A stretch of 31,249 nucleotides of DNA from Zancudomyces culisetae (Eukaryota; Kickxellomycota; Harpellomycetes; Harpellales; Legeriomycetaceae): positions 1 through 31,249 of the forward strand of contig LSSK01001357.1 of the NCBI GenBank assembly GCA_001969505.1. Reading direction: 5' to 3'. The translations under genes were made by a program, and so were the position numbers. The notes under the pieces are model-generated. The model made no database searches, was not told the DNA's origin, and saw only the letters and a program-made list of their open reading frames with translations. Below, one piece after another: positions 30,443 through 31,249 of this stretch. The number at the start of each line of letters is the position of its first letter. Positions within the stretch are counted from its first letter, which is position 1.

Positions 30443-31249
30443 TTTACTTTAATATTTGTTTTGTTTTATCTTTGCTTTCTGTTTCAAGTATTTTAGTTTT
30501 CTGGGCTTACTTATTGTATAAGATGAAGCTTTGAATGGTTGGAGATTATATTAAAGGTCGTTAACTAAAAAAGAATGTTACAATGATCAATTATTGGTTG
30601 TGAAAATATGTCCGAGTAAGGAGTATTGCAGTTTTTTGTCTTGTATAATGAACCGGAGATGGTAAATAGCTTTTTTACGAATCAATACAAGCTTTATTGC
30701 ACTTGATAAGGTAGGAGATTGATGGTGCTATCTTTAGATATATAAGTCTTGGTTAGAAAAAGTATACTTTCACTTAATATCCTATATAAAACAAAAACAA
30801 TTCAAAAAAGTAGCTATAAAATTATACATAAAAATTATATTTGAAATATATTATTTTTAAAACTTTTTAAAAAAGTGATATATTTTTAGAGAAGTACACC
30901 TCATCTAGAATTGAGTTAATACAACAATTATTATCAAATTATTAAAACTTTATTAATTACTTTCTAGATAACGTTTAATTATATATTTAATATAAGTTTT
31001 TATTACTAGGAATCTCGAATTAGTTTTTAGACTTTTTCTAATATCGAGAATATTTTATACTTTAGAATACTTTTATACAACATTTATATTTATAGTCATT
31101 TCAATATAAAAAGAAGGATTTAGTATCCAAAGAGGTAACGACACCAATCTTTTACTAAAATAAACACAGTATTATCTAAACAATATTTAAAGATTAAGTT
31201 ATAATTAATAAGTATTAAATAATAGTTTAGCTAATAGTCTATTTTTAAA
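30443..31249. other. Catalase 3' flank grading into very AT-rich DNA
   Basis: No gene is seen. The first about 330 nt resemble other intergenic DNA of the window. From about 30770 to the end the sequence becomes extremely AT-rich (by eye under about 20-25% G+C), full of TA-rich words and nearly free of CpG. It could be an AT-rich isochore, a decayed repeat or a subtelomeric/centromeric flank. Confidence 0.6.

Overview
The window is a piece of nuclear DNA from an AT-rich, intron-containing fungus, most likely an ascomycete. The evidence is protein-coding genes that match eukaryotic and mostly fungal families (SUA5, an Osh4/Kes1-type oxysterol-binding protein, MLH3, PRO3, a stomatin-like protein, a Pet123/mS26 mitoribosomal protein, a clade of small catalases). 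The introns are short (about 70-185 nt), with GT...AG ends and often a CTAAC-type branch site. I see no operons, Shine-Dalgarno sites, insertion sequences, prophage, CRISPR or convincing tRNA. I cannot place the species.

Layout, left to right. 1-615: 3' end of SUA5 (+), cut by the window edge. 1129-2466: oxysterol-binding protein (-), convergent with SUA5. 2467-4176: long gene-poor gap. 4177-7588: MLH3 (+), rebuilt here as eleven exons including a 13-nt micro-exon. 7589-9511: gap with a poly-C/pyrimidine tract and possible tiny ORFs. 9512-13792: large FN3-domain multi-pass membrane protein (+) with poly-Glu and poly-Asn runs; a 104-codon first exon probably splices to it. 13793-15616: gap. 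15617-17257: cysteine/histidine-rich protein (+) with an HDH minisatellite, the most unusual gene here. 17452-18297: pyrroline-5-carboxylate reductase (-). 18591-18857: unknown small ORF (+), divergent from it. 19580-20905: mitochondrial stomatin-like protein (-, three exons). 22569-23690: mitoribosomal protein mS26 (+). 23939-25096: conserved-type fungal protein with YW-x2-F motifs (-). 26077-27223: macrodomain protein (+, eight exons, 176 aa). 28800-30442: catalase (+, two exons). 30443-31249: the downstream flank, grading into strikingly AT-rich DNA.

The genes do not form one pathway. They are a normal mix of housekeeping functions: tRNA t6A modification, sterol/PI4P transport, meiotic mismatch repair, proline synthesis, mitochondrial membrane organisation, mitochondrial translation, ADP-ribose metabolism and peroxide removal. 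The parts without an obvious known counterpart are the Cys/His-rich protein at 15617, the FN3 membrane protein, the YW-motif protein and the small ORF at 18591. I did not find evidence of a multi-gene novel system. Exon joins were chosen by hand from GT/AG sites, reading-frame phase and remembered family motifs; none was tested by alignment or RNA data.
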